A stretch of DNA of 64,000 nt from CADCTB01 sp964479465. GTDB taxonomy: Bacteria > Actinomycetota > Acidimicrobiia > Acidimicrobiales > AC-14. Positions 16,358 through 24,007 of the stretch are shown in pieces. Below the pieces are notes generated by a model that searched no databases, was not told the DNA's origin, and saw only the letters and a program-made list of their open reading frames with translations. A program made the translations under genes and the position numbers. Location: the NCBI GenBank assembly GCA_964479465.1, contig CAYZMG010000003.1:1-64000 (forward strand), written 5' to 3'. Every line of letters begins with the position of its first letter. Within the stretch, counting starts at the first letter, position 1.

Positions 16358-17235
16358 GCAACGTCGTCCCCGGCCAGTACCGGCGGGTGTCGGTGGCGAC
16401 CGTCGACGGCCCCCTCACCGGGGAGCGGCTCACCAGCCACTTCCTCGGCCGGGAGGCCTACCGCCACACCCGGTTCATCGTCGCCCGCGCCGGCCGGGAC
16501 ACCGCGCTCGTGCGGGTGACCAAGGCGGACGACGAGCCGCTGTTCTCGCCTATCACCTCCGTCGAAGTCCTCGCCCTGCCCGACGAGTGCGTGTTCGTCG
16601 TCGCCCCCGACGTCGACACCGGCATCCCCAGCGCGCTGGGCCAGATGGCCGGCGGCCAGAGCGCCCGCTGCACCGTCGTCGAGGGCCGCTACCACCACGT
16701 GAGCTTCATCCTCGATCCGGCGCCCATCCGCATCCGGGTGGGCGACGTCGTCCCGCCCCGTCCGGCCAAGCTGTTCGACCAGGCCTGCCGGGTCCTGGAG
16801 CTGGCCGAGGACCTCCCGCCGATCGAGCTCATAGCCGACGTTGTCGACCTCGTCGACCTGGCGGCGACTCATCCGTCGGAGCGGTACCTGGTCCCGTGCC
16901 GGGGCTCGGGCTTCGGCGTGGAGGGCCCGGCCACCATCGCCTTCCTCGACGAGCGACCGCCCCAGGCCGACTGGACGCTGCTCGGCTGCGAGCGGTCCCG
17001 CGGCATCCACGAGTGGTTCTACGGCGAGCGCCCGAAGGACGCGGTCGAGCTCTGCCCCCTGCTGCCTTTCCCCGCCGATGGCCGGCCGCTGCTGACCAAG
17101 TGCTGCTTGCTGGAGGACTCGATCGCGGATCAGGGGATCACGGTGGCCGTGCCGTGGGGCGCGTCGCTCGATCAGGTGAAGCAGGCCCTGGCCGCCATTG
17201 CCAAAGCTGCGGAGCCGGCGTGGGCGCCCGCATAA
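16354..17235 (+). CDS. Unrecognised conserved-looking protein of the carbamoyl island
   Basis: 293 residues, GTG start overlapping the comA-like stop by 4 bp. I do not recognise the family. There is no signal or membrane segment. Features: FLGREAYRHTRFIVARAG near residue 30, PDVDTGIPSALGQMAGGQSARCTVVEGRYHH (quoted in part) near 90, PCRGSGFGVEGPATIAF near 180, GCERSRGIHEWFYGERP near 210 and LTKCCLLED near 250. The Cys-Arg-Gly, Gly-Cys-Glu-Arg and Lys-Cys-Cys islands look like active-site or metal-site candidates. It lacks the GPGLTPSGDD-type motif of DUF2877 (AllH), which I looked for because that subunit is missing here. Its place between ComA and lyase genes suggests an enzyme of the same route. 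Confidence 0.7.
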   Translation: MSNVVPGQYRRVSVATVDGPLTGERLTSHFLGREAYRHTRFIVARAGRDTALVRVTKADDEPLFSPITSVEVLALPDECVFVVAPDVDTGIPSALGQMAGGQSARCTVVEGRYHHVSFILDPAPIRIRVGDVVPPRPAKLFDQACRVLELAEDLPPIELIADVVDLVDLAATHPSERYLVPCRGSGFGVEGPATIAFLDERPPQADWTLLGCERSRGIHEWFYGERPKDAVELCPLLPFPADGRPLLTKCCLLEDSIADQGITVAVPWGASLDQVKQALAAIAKAAEPAWAPA

Positions 17236-18563
17236 CGGAGTCCGAGCTCTACGCCCACCTCTGGGGCACCGACGAGCTGCGCGCCGTCTTCGACGAGCGG
17301 GCCCGCCTCCAGTCCTGGCTCGACATCCTCGCCGCCCTGGCCCGGGCTCAGGCGGCCGTCGGGATCATCCCGCCCGAGTCGGCGAAGGAGATCACCGCTG
17401 CGGCCCACGTCGACCGGCTCGACCTGGCATTCGTCGCCGAGGAGACCCGTCGCACGTCGCACTCCACGCTCGGCCTGATACACGGCCTCCAGCGGGTGCT
17501 GCCGGCGCCGGCGTCGGAGCACGTCTACCTCGGCGCCACCGTGCAGGACGTCACCGACACCTGGACGGTGGTGGCCATGGACGAGGTCGGGGGAGTGGTG
17601 TGGCGGGACCTCCGGGCCGTCGAGGATCTCCTCGTCGACCTGGCCGAGCGTTACCGGGACACGGTGATGGTCGGGCGCACCCACGGCCAGCCGGGATCGC
17701 CGATCACGTTCGGGTTCAAGGCCGCGTCGTGGGCCGACGAGGTGCGCCGTCACCTCGACCGGCTGCGGGAGGGCCGGTCGCGCTGGCTGGTGGCTCAGCT
17801 CGGCGGCGCCGTCGGCGTGCTGGGGTTCTTCGGCGACGACGGGCCGGCGGTGCGCTCGGCGTTCTGCGCCGAGCTCGGCCTGTCCGACCCGGGCATCTCC
17901 TGGCTCACCTCGCGTGACCGCCTGGCCGAGTTTGCCTCTGTGCTGACGATGATCTGTGGCACGTTGGCCCGGATCGGCAACGAGGTGCTGGAGCTGCAGC
18001 GCCCCGAGATCGGCGAGCTCCGTGAGCCGACCACTGCCGACTCGGTGGGCAGCATCACCATGCCCCACAAGCGCAACCCTGAGCGCAGCGAGCATCTCGA
18101 CACCCTCGCCCGCCTGGTCCGGGCCAGCGCCGGCGTGCTGCTCGAAGCCATGGTCCAGATCCACGAGCGCGACGGCCGGGGGTGGAAGGCGGAGTGGGTC
18201 GCGTTCCCGGAGGTGTGCCTGCTGACCGGCGTCGCCCTGCAGACGGCGATCGGTCTCCTCTCCGGTCTCGAGATCGGCGTGGAGGCCATGGCCGCCAACG
18301 TCGGGGCGGGCGCCGGCTCCGAGCGGGTCCTCGCCACCCTGACCGCCCGCTACGGCAAGCACGAGGCGCAGGCCCGGATGCACGCCGCCATCCAGCCCGG
18401 CGCCGGCCATCCCGCGGCCCTGGAGGAGACGCGACTCCTCGATGCTGGTGAACTCAAGGCCCTGCTGGCTACGCCGGCGATCGCCGGCGCCCAGGCCATG
18501 GTCGACGAAGTGGTGGCCCGATCCCGGGCGGCCCGGCTGGCGGAGACCGACAAGTGGGCGTGA
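17220..18563 (+). CDS. Fumarase/adenylosuccinate lyase superfamily enzyme (PurB/PcaB-like)
   Basis: About 447 residues. The signature GSITMPHKRNPERSE (near residue 280) is the superfamily C3 loop with its catalytic Ser; C1 (RRTSHSTLG) and C2 (VMVGRTHGQPGSPITFGFK) are also clear. Sequence order looks closest to adenylosuccinate lyase and carboxymuconate cycloisomerase. These enzymes eliminate an amine or open a lactone to give a fumarate-type product. The gene overlaps the preceding one by 16 bp and sits in an operon with a second, ASL-type lyase, so a dedicated catabolic substrate is more likely than purine synthesis. GTG start. Confidence 0.85.
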   Translation: MGARITESELYAHLWGTDELRAVFDERARLQSWLDILAALARAQAAVGIIPPESAKEITAAAHVDRLDLAFVAEETRRTSHSTLGLIHGLQRVLPAPASEHVYLGATVQDVTDTWTVVAMDEVGGVVWRDLRAVEDLLVDLAERYRDTVMVGRTHGQPGSPITFGFKAASWADEVRRHLDRLREGRSRWLVAQLGGAVGVLGFFGDDGPAVRSAFCAELGLSDPGISWLTSRDRLAEFASVLTMICGTLARIGNEVLELQRPEIGELREPTTADSVGSITMPHKRNPERSEHLDTLARLVRASAGVLLEAMVQIHERDGRGWKAEWVAFPEVCLLTGVALQTAIGLLSGLEIGVEAMAANVGAGAGSERVLATLTARYGKHEAQARMHAAIQPGAGHPAALEETRLLDAGELKALLATPAIAGAQAMVDEVVARSRAARLAETDKWA

Positions 18564-19585
18564 GCGAGAACCGAAGCGCAGCGGAGGATCGGAGCTCCAA
18601 TGTGGAGGTGCTCGATCGGTTCCCGCTGGCCACGCTGCCCACACCGCTGGTGCGGGCCCGGCGCCTGGAGGCGCGACTCGGTTGCCCGCCGGTCTACGTG
18701 AAGCGCGACGACCTCACCGGCTTCGCCGGCGCCGGCCACAAGGCCCGCCCGCTGGAGTTCCTCGTCGGCGCCGCCCTGGCCGGCGGCTGCGACACCCTCG
18801 TGACCGGCGGGGGGCCGGGGTCGAACTTCTGCCCTGCCGCGGCTGCGGCAGCCAGCGCCGCCGGCATCGCCTGCGAGCTGGTCCTCTATGGCGACGAGCC
18901 CGCCCGCAGGCACCCCAACCTGGCCCTCGCCCTGGCGTGCGGCGCCCACGTCCGCTACACCGGCGACCCGGACCGCAGCCGCGTGGACACGGCCGTCGTC
19001 GAGGTCGCTGCCGAGCTGGAGGCCGCCGGCCGGCGGCCGTACCCCGTGCCGCGGGGTGGCGCCATTGCGGTGGGAACGGTGGGGATGGTCGTGGCCGCCG
19101 AGGAGCTGGCCGGCCAGCTCGACAGGGCGGCGGTCGAGCCCTGGGCCGTGGTGATCGCCAGCGGCTCGGGCACCACGTGCGCCGGCTTGGCGGTGGGCAC
19201 CCACGTCGCCCGCGGCACCTGGCGGGTCGTCGGCGCATCGGTGAGCCGCCCCGTCGATCGGGCGACCGCTGAGATCGAAGCCCTCGCCCGAGGGTGCGCG
19301 TCGCTGCTCGGAATCGAGAGCGGTCCGTTCGAGCTGGTCGACGCCCGCGGCCCCGGCTTCGGCCTTGCGTCGAAGGCAGGGGAACGGGCGGCGGCGATCG
19401 CCCTGCGGACCGAGGGGCTGCTGCTCGACCCCGTCTACACGGCCAAGGCGTTCGCGGTGGTGCTCGACCTCATCGCGGCCGGCGCCGGCGGGCCCATCGT
19501 GTTTTGGCACACCGGCGGCCTGCTGGCCGCCGCGGATCACATGGGCGGCCTGCTCGCGGCGGCCGCACATCTGGAGGAGTCATGA
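18560..19585 (+). CDS. PLP-dependent enzyme, D-cysteine desulfhydrase/ACC deaminase type
   Basis: About 341 residues of the fold-type II PLP family. The N-terminal PTPLVRARRLEARLG and YVKRDDLTGFAGAGHKARPLEF carry the Schiff-base Lys (HKARPLEF, where ACC deaminase and D-cysteine desulfhydrase have NKxRKLEY). GGGPGSNFCPAAAAAA and VIASGSGTTCAGLAVG are the phosphate-binding and Gly-rich segments. Reactions in this family include deamination with ring opening, H2S release and sulfite release from cysteate. Beside a ComA homologue, a sulfonate or sulfur substrate is one option, but lyase neighbours argue equally for an amino-acid derivative. GTG at 18560 gives a 4-bp overlap; GTG 18554 is possible. 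Confidence 0.82.
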   Translation: MSENRSAAEDRSSNVEVLDRFPLATLPTPLVRARRLEARLGCPPVYVKRDDLTGFAGAGHKARPLEFLVGAALAGGCDTLVTGGGPGSNFCPAAAAAASAAGIACELVLYGDEPARRHPNLALALACGAHVRYTGDPDRSRVDTAVVEVAAELEAAGRRPYPVPRGGAIAVGTVGMVVAAEELAGQLDRAAVEPWAVVIASGSGTTCAGLAVGTHVARGTWRVVGASVSRPVDRATAEIEALARGCASLLGIESGPFELVDARGPGFGLASKAGERAAAIALRTEGLLLDPVYTAKAFAVVLDLIAAGAGGPIVFWHTGGLLAAADHMGGLLAAAAHLEES

Positions 19586-21090
19586 GCGACGTCACCGGCG
19601 CCGAAGCGGTCACCGGCGCGCCGGCCCGCGAGCTGATCGAGTCGGGCTTCGCCCTGGAGAACGCGGATGCGCCCCTGCTCCACCACGGGCTCAACCTGGC
19701 CGACATCGCCCACGTGCTCGACCTCCGGGGCCGCGGGGTCGTGCCCGAGGACGCCGCCCGCCAGCTCCTCTCCCTGCTCCTCGAGGTCTACGCCACCGCG
19801 CCGGAGGACTTCCCCTACGACCCGTCACATGGCGAGGCCTACAACTCCCGGGAGCACTACTTCGCCTCCCGGCTGGGCGACGTCGCCGGCTGGCTGCACG
19901 CCGGCCGCCCGCGGCGCGAGGCCACCCGGCTCTCGCTGCGCCTGCTCCTGCGCCGCCAGCTCGTCGAGCTTGTCGACGACGCCGCCGGCTTCGTCGACAG
20001 CGTCGTCGCCCAGGCGACCAAGCACGCCGAGACGTTGATGCCGGACCAGACCTACCTGCAGCAGGCCCAGCCCTCGACCTTCGGCCACTACGTCCTTTCG
20101 TTCGCCTACCCCACACTGCGCGACGCCCGCCGCCTGCTCGACGGGCTGGCGTGGGTCGACACCAGCCCGGGCGGCGCCGGCTGTGTCAACGGCAGCCGCC
20201 TGCTCGAGGACCGCTCCGTCATCGCCGGCCTGCTCGGCTTCGACGGCGTGATCGAGCACACCCGCGACGCCATGTGGCAGGTCGACGGCCTCATCAACAT
20301 CATGGCGACGACCGCCAGCATGCTCTCCAACCAGAGCAAGTTGGCCGAGGATCTCGAGATCTGGTCGAGCGGGGAGTTCGACTACGTCGACCTGGACAGC
20401 GGCTACACCCGCTCCAGCGTCCTCATGCCGAACAAGCGCAACCCCTACTCGCTGTCGATCGTGCGGGGCGCATCGGGCATCCTCATCGGCCGGCTCGGGG
20501 GCTTCCTGGCCGTGGTCAAGAGCCCCTCGGCGCGCAGCGACAACCTGATCTTCGCCTACGGCGAGGTGCCTCGCTCCCTGGAACTGGCCGGCCGGGTCAC
20601 CAGGCTCATGGCCGGCGTGGTCCGCACGCTGAGCGTCAACGCCAGCCGCATGGCCGACGCCCTCACCTCCGGCTTCACCCAGGCCACCGACCTGGCCGAG
20701 CACGTGGTCACCGTCTGCCGCGTGGACTACCGCACCGCCTACCTGATCGTCGGCCGCACGGTTCGGGAGGCGGCGGCCAAGGGCCTGCGGGGCATCGACA
20801 TCACCGGCGAGATGCTCGACAACGCGTCGGTCGTGCTCGACGGGCGTCCGCTCGGGCTGGCCGGCCACGACCTGTCCGCCGTGCTGGACCCCCGCCAGAT
20901 CGTGCTGACCCGCTCCGCCCAGGGTGGCGCGGCGCCTGATGCGGTGCACGCCATGGTGCGGTCGTGCGCGACCGAGGCTCGCTCCCTGCACTCCGAGGCG
21001 GCCAAGTGGAAGGAGACATTCGACGACGCCGAGGCGGCGCTGCTCGCCGCCGCCCGAGACATCACCGAGTACAGGGAGGTCGCATCATGA
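19582..21090 (+). CDS. Argininosuccinate lyase-like enzyme
   Basis: 502 residues of the fumarase/ASL superfamily. The loop SSVLMPNKRNPYSLSI (near residue 285) replaces the usual GSSxMPxKxN by SSVLMPNKRN, still with the catalytic Ser region. C2 appears as MPDQTYLQQAQPSTFGHY, and GGAGCVNGSRL resembles ASL's GAGALAG segment. Argininosuccinate lyase itself ends in arginine synthesis, but the neighbours are not arg genes. A catabolic lyase for a ureido- or amidino-containing compound fits the carbamoyl theme. It is coupled on both sides by ATGA overlaps. Substrate unknown. Confidence 0.84.
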   Translation: MSDVTGAEAVTGAPARELIESGFALENADAPLLHHGLNLADIAHVLDLRGRGVVPEDAARQLLSLLLEVYATAPEDFPYDPSHGEAYNSREHYFASRLGDVAGWLHAGRPRREATRLSLRLLLRRQLVELVDDAAGFVDSVVAQATKHAETLMPDQTYLQQAQPSTFGHYVLSFAYPTLRDARRLLDGLAWVDTSPGGAGCVNGSRLLEDRSVIAGLLGFDGVIEHTRDAMWQVDGLINIMATTASMLSNQSKLAEDLEIWSSGEFDYVDLDSGYTRSSVLMPNKRNPYSLSIVRGASGILIGRLGGFLAVVKSPSARSDNLIFAYGEVPRSLELAGRVTRLMAGVVRTLSVNASRMADALTSGFTQATDLAEHVVTVCRVDYRTAYLIVGRTVREAAAKGLRGIDITGEMLDNASVVLDGRPLGLAGHDLSAVLDPRQIVLTRSAQGGAAPDAVHAMVRSCATEARSLHSEAAKWKETFDDAEAALLAAARDITEYREVAS

Positions 21091-22496
21091 CGGACGTCTT
21101 CGCTGTCGAGCTTCCCGGCGAGGTGGAGGTGGTGAACCTCGGCCTGCCACTGTTCGCCGACGCCATCCGCACTCAGGGTCGGCCCGTGGTCCACGTCGAC
21201 TGGCGCCCGCCGGCCGGCGGGGACGGCGAGGTCGTCGCCGCCCTGAGCCGGCTGTACGGGAAGCGGGCGGCGGCGATCGACGAGGCCAACGCCGAGGTCG
21301 CCCGCCGGCTCGACCAGGGCACCCCGATGCTCGTGGCCATCGAGACGGCCGGCGCCGTGGTGCCCGGGATGGGCGAACGGACCATCATCCACTGCGGCCC
21401 CCGCATCGGCTGGGACCGAGTATGCGACCCGCTGCGCCGCTCGGTGCGCGCCGCGGTGATGGCCGAGGGCTGGGCCGGCACGCCCGACGCCGCTGAAGCA
21501 TTGCTGGCGGCCGGCGAGGTGCAGCTGGAGCCGGCCAACCTCCACCAGGCGGTGGTTCCGATGGCCAGCGCTGTCGGGCCGTCCATGCCGGTCTTCGTGG
21601 TCGACAACCCCCAGGGCGGCACCCGGGCCTACTCGGCCATCAACCAGGGCCCCGGCGAGGTGCCCTGGTTCGGTCGGGAGACACCGGCGGCGGTCGAGCG
21701 CCTGGTCTTTCTTCGGGAAGTGGCCGGTCCGCTCCTGTCGCAGTGCCTGGCCCAGGTAGGCCAGATCGACGTGTTCGGCCTGGCCGCCCAGGGCCTCCAG
21801 ATGGGCGACGACCTCCACATGCGCACCCAGGCCACGACCAACCTCTTCGTCCGCGCCCTGCTGCCCCAGCTCATCGGGCTCGAGGCGCCCCGCCGCGCCG
21901 AGCTCGGCACGTTCCTCGCCGGCAACCACCTGTTCTTCCTCAACCTGGCCATGGCCGCGGCCAAGTCGCTCACCCTGTGGGCCGAGCAGGTCGAGGGCTC
22001 CAGCCTGGTCACCACCATGTCGCGCAACGGGACCGATTACGGCATCCGCCTGTCAGGCTCCGACGACTGGTTCATCACCGCCTCCCCGCCGGTGGGCAAC
22101 GCCATGTACTACTCGGGCTACGGCCCGGATCAGGCGGCCCCCGATATCGGCGACAGCGCGGTGCTGGAGCTGATCGGCCTGGGCGGATCGGCAGCGGCGG
22201 CTTCGCCGGCGGTGGCCGCCTTCGTGGGCGGCACCATGGCCGACGCCATCGCCACCACCGAGGAGGTCGACCGCATCGCCGTGGCCCGCAGCACCCGCCT
22301 GAAGCTGCCGACGCTCGACTACCGGGGCACGCCCATGGGCATCGACGTGCGCAAGGTGGTCGAGCTCGGCATCACGCCCAAGGTCAACACCGGCATCCTG
22401 CATGCCAGCGAGGGCACCGGCCAGGTCGGCGCCGGCGTGGCCGAGGCGCCCATCGCCTGCTTCCGCGACGCGCTGCTGGCACTCGACCGACAGTGA
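21087..22496 (+). CDS. DUF1116 protein, AllG-like carbamoyltransferase subunit
   Basis: 469 residues of the DUF1116 (YlbE/AllG) family, recognised by VVNLGLPLFADAIRTQG and VVHVDWRPPAGGD at the N-terminus, VHMRTQAT-type GDDLHMRTQATTNLF in the centre, FLAGNHLFFLNLAMAAAK, TTMSRNGTDYGIR and GTPMGIDVRKVVELGITPKVNTGI near the end. In E. coli AllF, AllG and AllH together form oxamate carbamoyltransferase. The FdrA/AllF partner here is 10 kb away in the opposite operon. This gene ends the six-gene operon and is followed by a terminator-like hairpin. Confidence 0.87.
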   Translation: MTDVFAVELPGEVEVVNLGLPLFADAIRTQGRPVVHVDWRPPAGGDGEVVAALSRLYGKRAAAIDEANAEVARRLDQGTPMLVAIETAGAVVPGMGERTIIHCGPRIGWDRVCDPLRRSVRAAVMAEGWAGTPDAAEALLAAGEVQLEPANLHQAVVPMASAVGPSMPVFVVDNPQGGTRAYSAINQGPGEVPWFGRETPAAVERLVFLREVAGPLLSQCLAQVGQIDVFGLAAQGLQMGDDLHMRTQATTNLFVRALLPQLIGLEAPRRAELGTFLAGNHLFFLNLAMAAAKSLTLWAEQVEGSSLVTTMSRNGTDYGIRLSGSDDWFITASPPVGNAMYYSGYGPDQAAPDIGDSAVLELIGLGGSAAAASPAVAAFVGGTMADAIATTEEVDRIAVARSTRLKLPTLDYRGTPMGIDVRKVVELGITPKVNTGILHASEGTGQVGAGVAEAPIACFRDALLALDRQ

Positions 22497-22501
22497 TTGA
22501 G

Positions 22502-22519
22502 CTGGGCGTCGGCGCCCAG
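22502..22519 (+). terminator. Hairpin after the six-gene operon
   Basis: CTGGGCG (22502-22508), loop TCGG, then CGCCCAG (22513-22519) form a 7-bp GC stem 5 bp after the DUF1116 stop. No U-run follows, as is common in high-GC actinobacteria, so termination strength is uncertain. Confidence 0.5.
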
Positions 22520-22565
22520 GGCCTGCGGGTCCTGATTGCAACGCCGGCATGAACTCCGTCTGATA

Positions 22566-22592
22566 TTGCACACCCGTGCAATCCCTGTGCAA
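22566..22592. promoter_or_regulatory. TTGCAC-GTGCAA inverted repeat with extra half site
   Basis: TTGCAC (22566-22571), ACCC, GTGCAA (22576-22581) is a perfect 6-bp-arm inverted repeat, followed by another GTGCAA at 22587-22592; a TTGCAA also lies at 22536-22541. It stands 55 bp upstream of the small gene at 22647 and looks like a regulator-binding site. The comA-like promoter's -35 hexamer is also TTGCAC. Confidence 0.45.
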
Positions 22593-22646
22593 CCGGGATC
22601 GGGCATGCTGACGGCTTCCACCTCATCAGACCAGTGGAGGCGTCAA

Positions 22647-22955
22647 ATGAACAAGACGACGTGCGCCCGACGACCTGCCGCCACCTGCGACTGCCGCTTC
22701 GCCAGGATTGCCCCCCGGCACCACGACCTCCTCCTCAACGTCGAGGTCGACGTGGCCACGACGCTGGAGCTCATGGAGCTGGCCACCACCTGGGACGAGA
22801 TCGACTACAGCACCGAAGCGGTGATCCCGCCCTGTGACTGGATGGACTTCGCCGCCGCCCACAACTGGCGTGACCCCGAACTGGCGTCGCGCCTGTTCAG
22901 CCTGGCCATCGACGTCGCCTCCCGCCGGCCCGAGCCGGCGCTGGGCCGCCGGTGA
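22647..22955 (+). CDS. Small Cys-containing hypothetical protein
   Basis: 102 residues. The N-terminus has three Cys (TTCARRPAATCDCRFA), with C-x-C, then a helical, acidic body (VATTLELMELATTWDEIDY, VIPPCDWMDFAAAHNW). The start is firm: GGAGG at 22636-22640 lies 6 bp before the ATG. I do not recognise it. A promoter-proximal inverted repeat lies upstream, and the stop overlaps the next, broken gene by 4 bp (GTGA). Confidence 0.65.
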   Translation: MNKTTCARRPAATCDCRFARIAPRHHDLLLNVEVDVATTLELMELATTWDEIDYSTEAVIPPCDWMDFAAAHNWRDPELASRLFSLAIDVASRRPEPALGRR

Positions 22956-23241
22956 TTGTGAGGAAGCCCGGTTTCCGCCTCGGCATCTACGTCTTCAAGG
23001 ACGCCGAGATCGTCGACTTCGCCGCGCCCCACGGCGTGTTCTCCGTCGCCCGCCGCGCACCCGGACCGAGGTCTACAACGGCCGGCTGCACGGCTGCACG
23101 ACTTCATCCGCTCCGGCCCCAACGGCAAGGTGCCGATCGACCGCCTGGCCGACATCGCCCCCGCGGCCGGGATCAGCCGGGCCCGGGTGGTCGACGCCGG
23201 CCTACGAGGTCTACCGCGACGACCGGGAGACGGCTGAGTAA
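22952..23241 (+). pseudogene. Broken DJ-1/PfpI-type regulator start fused to a second fragment
   Basis: The first 38 or so codons (FRLGIYVFKDAEIVDFAAPHG) match the N-terminal DJ-1/PfpI domain of GlxA-type regulators. The frame then shifts near 23060, after which LHDFIRSGPNGKVPIDRLADIA and GISRARVVDA continue in another frame, and a further shift near 23195 leads to YEVYRDDRETAE and a stop. The second part is not DJ-1 like and may be the tail of another gene. Two frame changes within 250 bp indicate a decayed gene rather than one sequencing error. Confidence 0.6.
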
Positions 23242-23322
23242 TCCTTCACAGTGTCGCCCTCTGATGCGGTGCGCGCCGCCCCGATCTATCCTGGCGCTCT
23301 CACCCTCTGGGAGGTGGTAGTC

Positions 23323-23637
23323 GTGCCGAATCCCGCCCTTCGACCCATCGAGCGCCGGGTGCTCCGGCTGGCCGCCGACGGCGTCGACGACGAAGAGATC
23401 GGCCGGAGGTTCCGGCGCAGCGCGGAGTGGGCCGGCCGGGTCCGGATGCTCGCCGAGGTGCCCCGGGGCGGGCGCCATCTGCAGGGCGACGTCCTCCGCC
23501 CCTTGGAGCGCCGGGTCCTGCGATGGCGCGCCTCGGGCGTCGACCACGAGACCCTGTCCCCGCGCTTTCGCCGGACGCCCGACTTCCTGCGCCAGGTCGA
23601 GTCTCTGGCCCACTACAAGCTCCGGCCGCCGTCCTAG
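23323..23637 (+). CDS. Small protein of two tandem HTH-like repeats
   Basis: 104 residues made of two copies of a ~40-residue unit: LRPIERRVLRLAADGVDDEEIGRRFRRS (residues 5-32) and LRPLERRVLRWRASGVDHETLSPRFRRT (about 58-85). Each has the pattern of a LuxR or sigma-region-4 helix-turn-helix (L-x2-ERRVLRL...G.x-x-EIxRRFRRS). Two HTHs in one small chain suggests DNA binding at a repeated half site without a dimer partner. GTG start at 23323 is preceded by GGGAGGT. It may be a regulator of the island, but lies among gene remnants. Confidence 0.6.
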   Translation: MPNPALRPIERRVLRLAADGVDDEEIGRRFRRSAEWAGRVRMLAEVPRGGRHLQGDVLRPLERRVLRWRASGVDHETLSPRFRRTPDFLRQVESLAHYKLRPPS

Positions 23638-23725
23638 GCGCGTCAGCGGCGCAGGGAGGGGAGGATGCGGGTCTACGGCGCGCACCTCAGCGAGAGCGCC
23701 CCCCGCTCGGTCCCCGTTCAGATCC

Positions 23726-23998
23726 TTGTGCGGGGCGGCGGCCGCCAGTGACGTGGGGGCGGCGGCCGTCTGGGAACAGATGCTCGCCGAGCGTCTCACC
23801 GGCATGACCTACTTCGCCCGTGAGCTCTACGAGCAAGGTCACCTGCGTGCGGATGTAGCGGTCGACGAGGCTCGAGACATCCTGTGGACCTACAACGCGG
23901 CGGAGTTGTGGGAGCTTCCTGTCATCCGGCGGGGCTGGGCCCCTGATCGTTACGGCCGGTGGGTTGCGGACGCCTTGATCGCCGCCCTCCTCCCCTAA
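23726..23998 (+). pseudogene. C-terminal TetR-family fragment
   Basis: About 80 residues resembling the ligand-binding C-terminus of a TetR regulator (VWEQMLAERLTGMTYFARELYEQGHLR, quoted in part; DILWTYNAAELWELPVIRRGW; ADALIAALLP). The HTH-containing N-terminal half is absent, and the region before it (23641-23725) has a short unrelated ORF start with a strong ribosome site. So this is a truncated remnant, not a working regulator. It faces the convergent OsmC-like gene, 9 bp away. Confidence 0.6.
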
Positions 23999-24007
23999 GT
24001 GCGGGTC

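Noticed and set aside
16354..17235. DUF2877 (AllH) identity for the unknown gene
   Set aside because: The GPGLTPSGDD-type motif expected of DUF2877 is absent and the Cys motifs are different.
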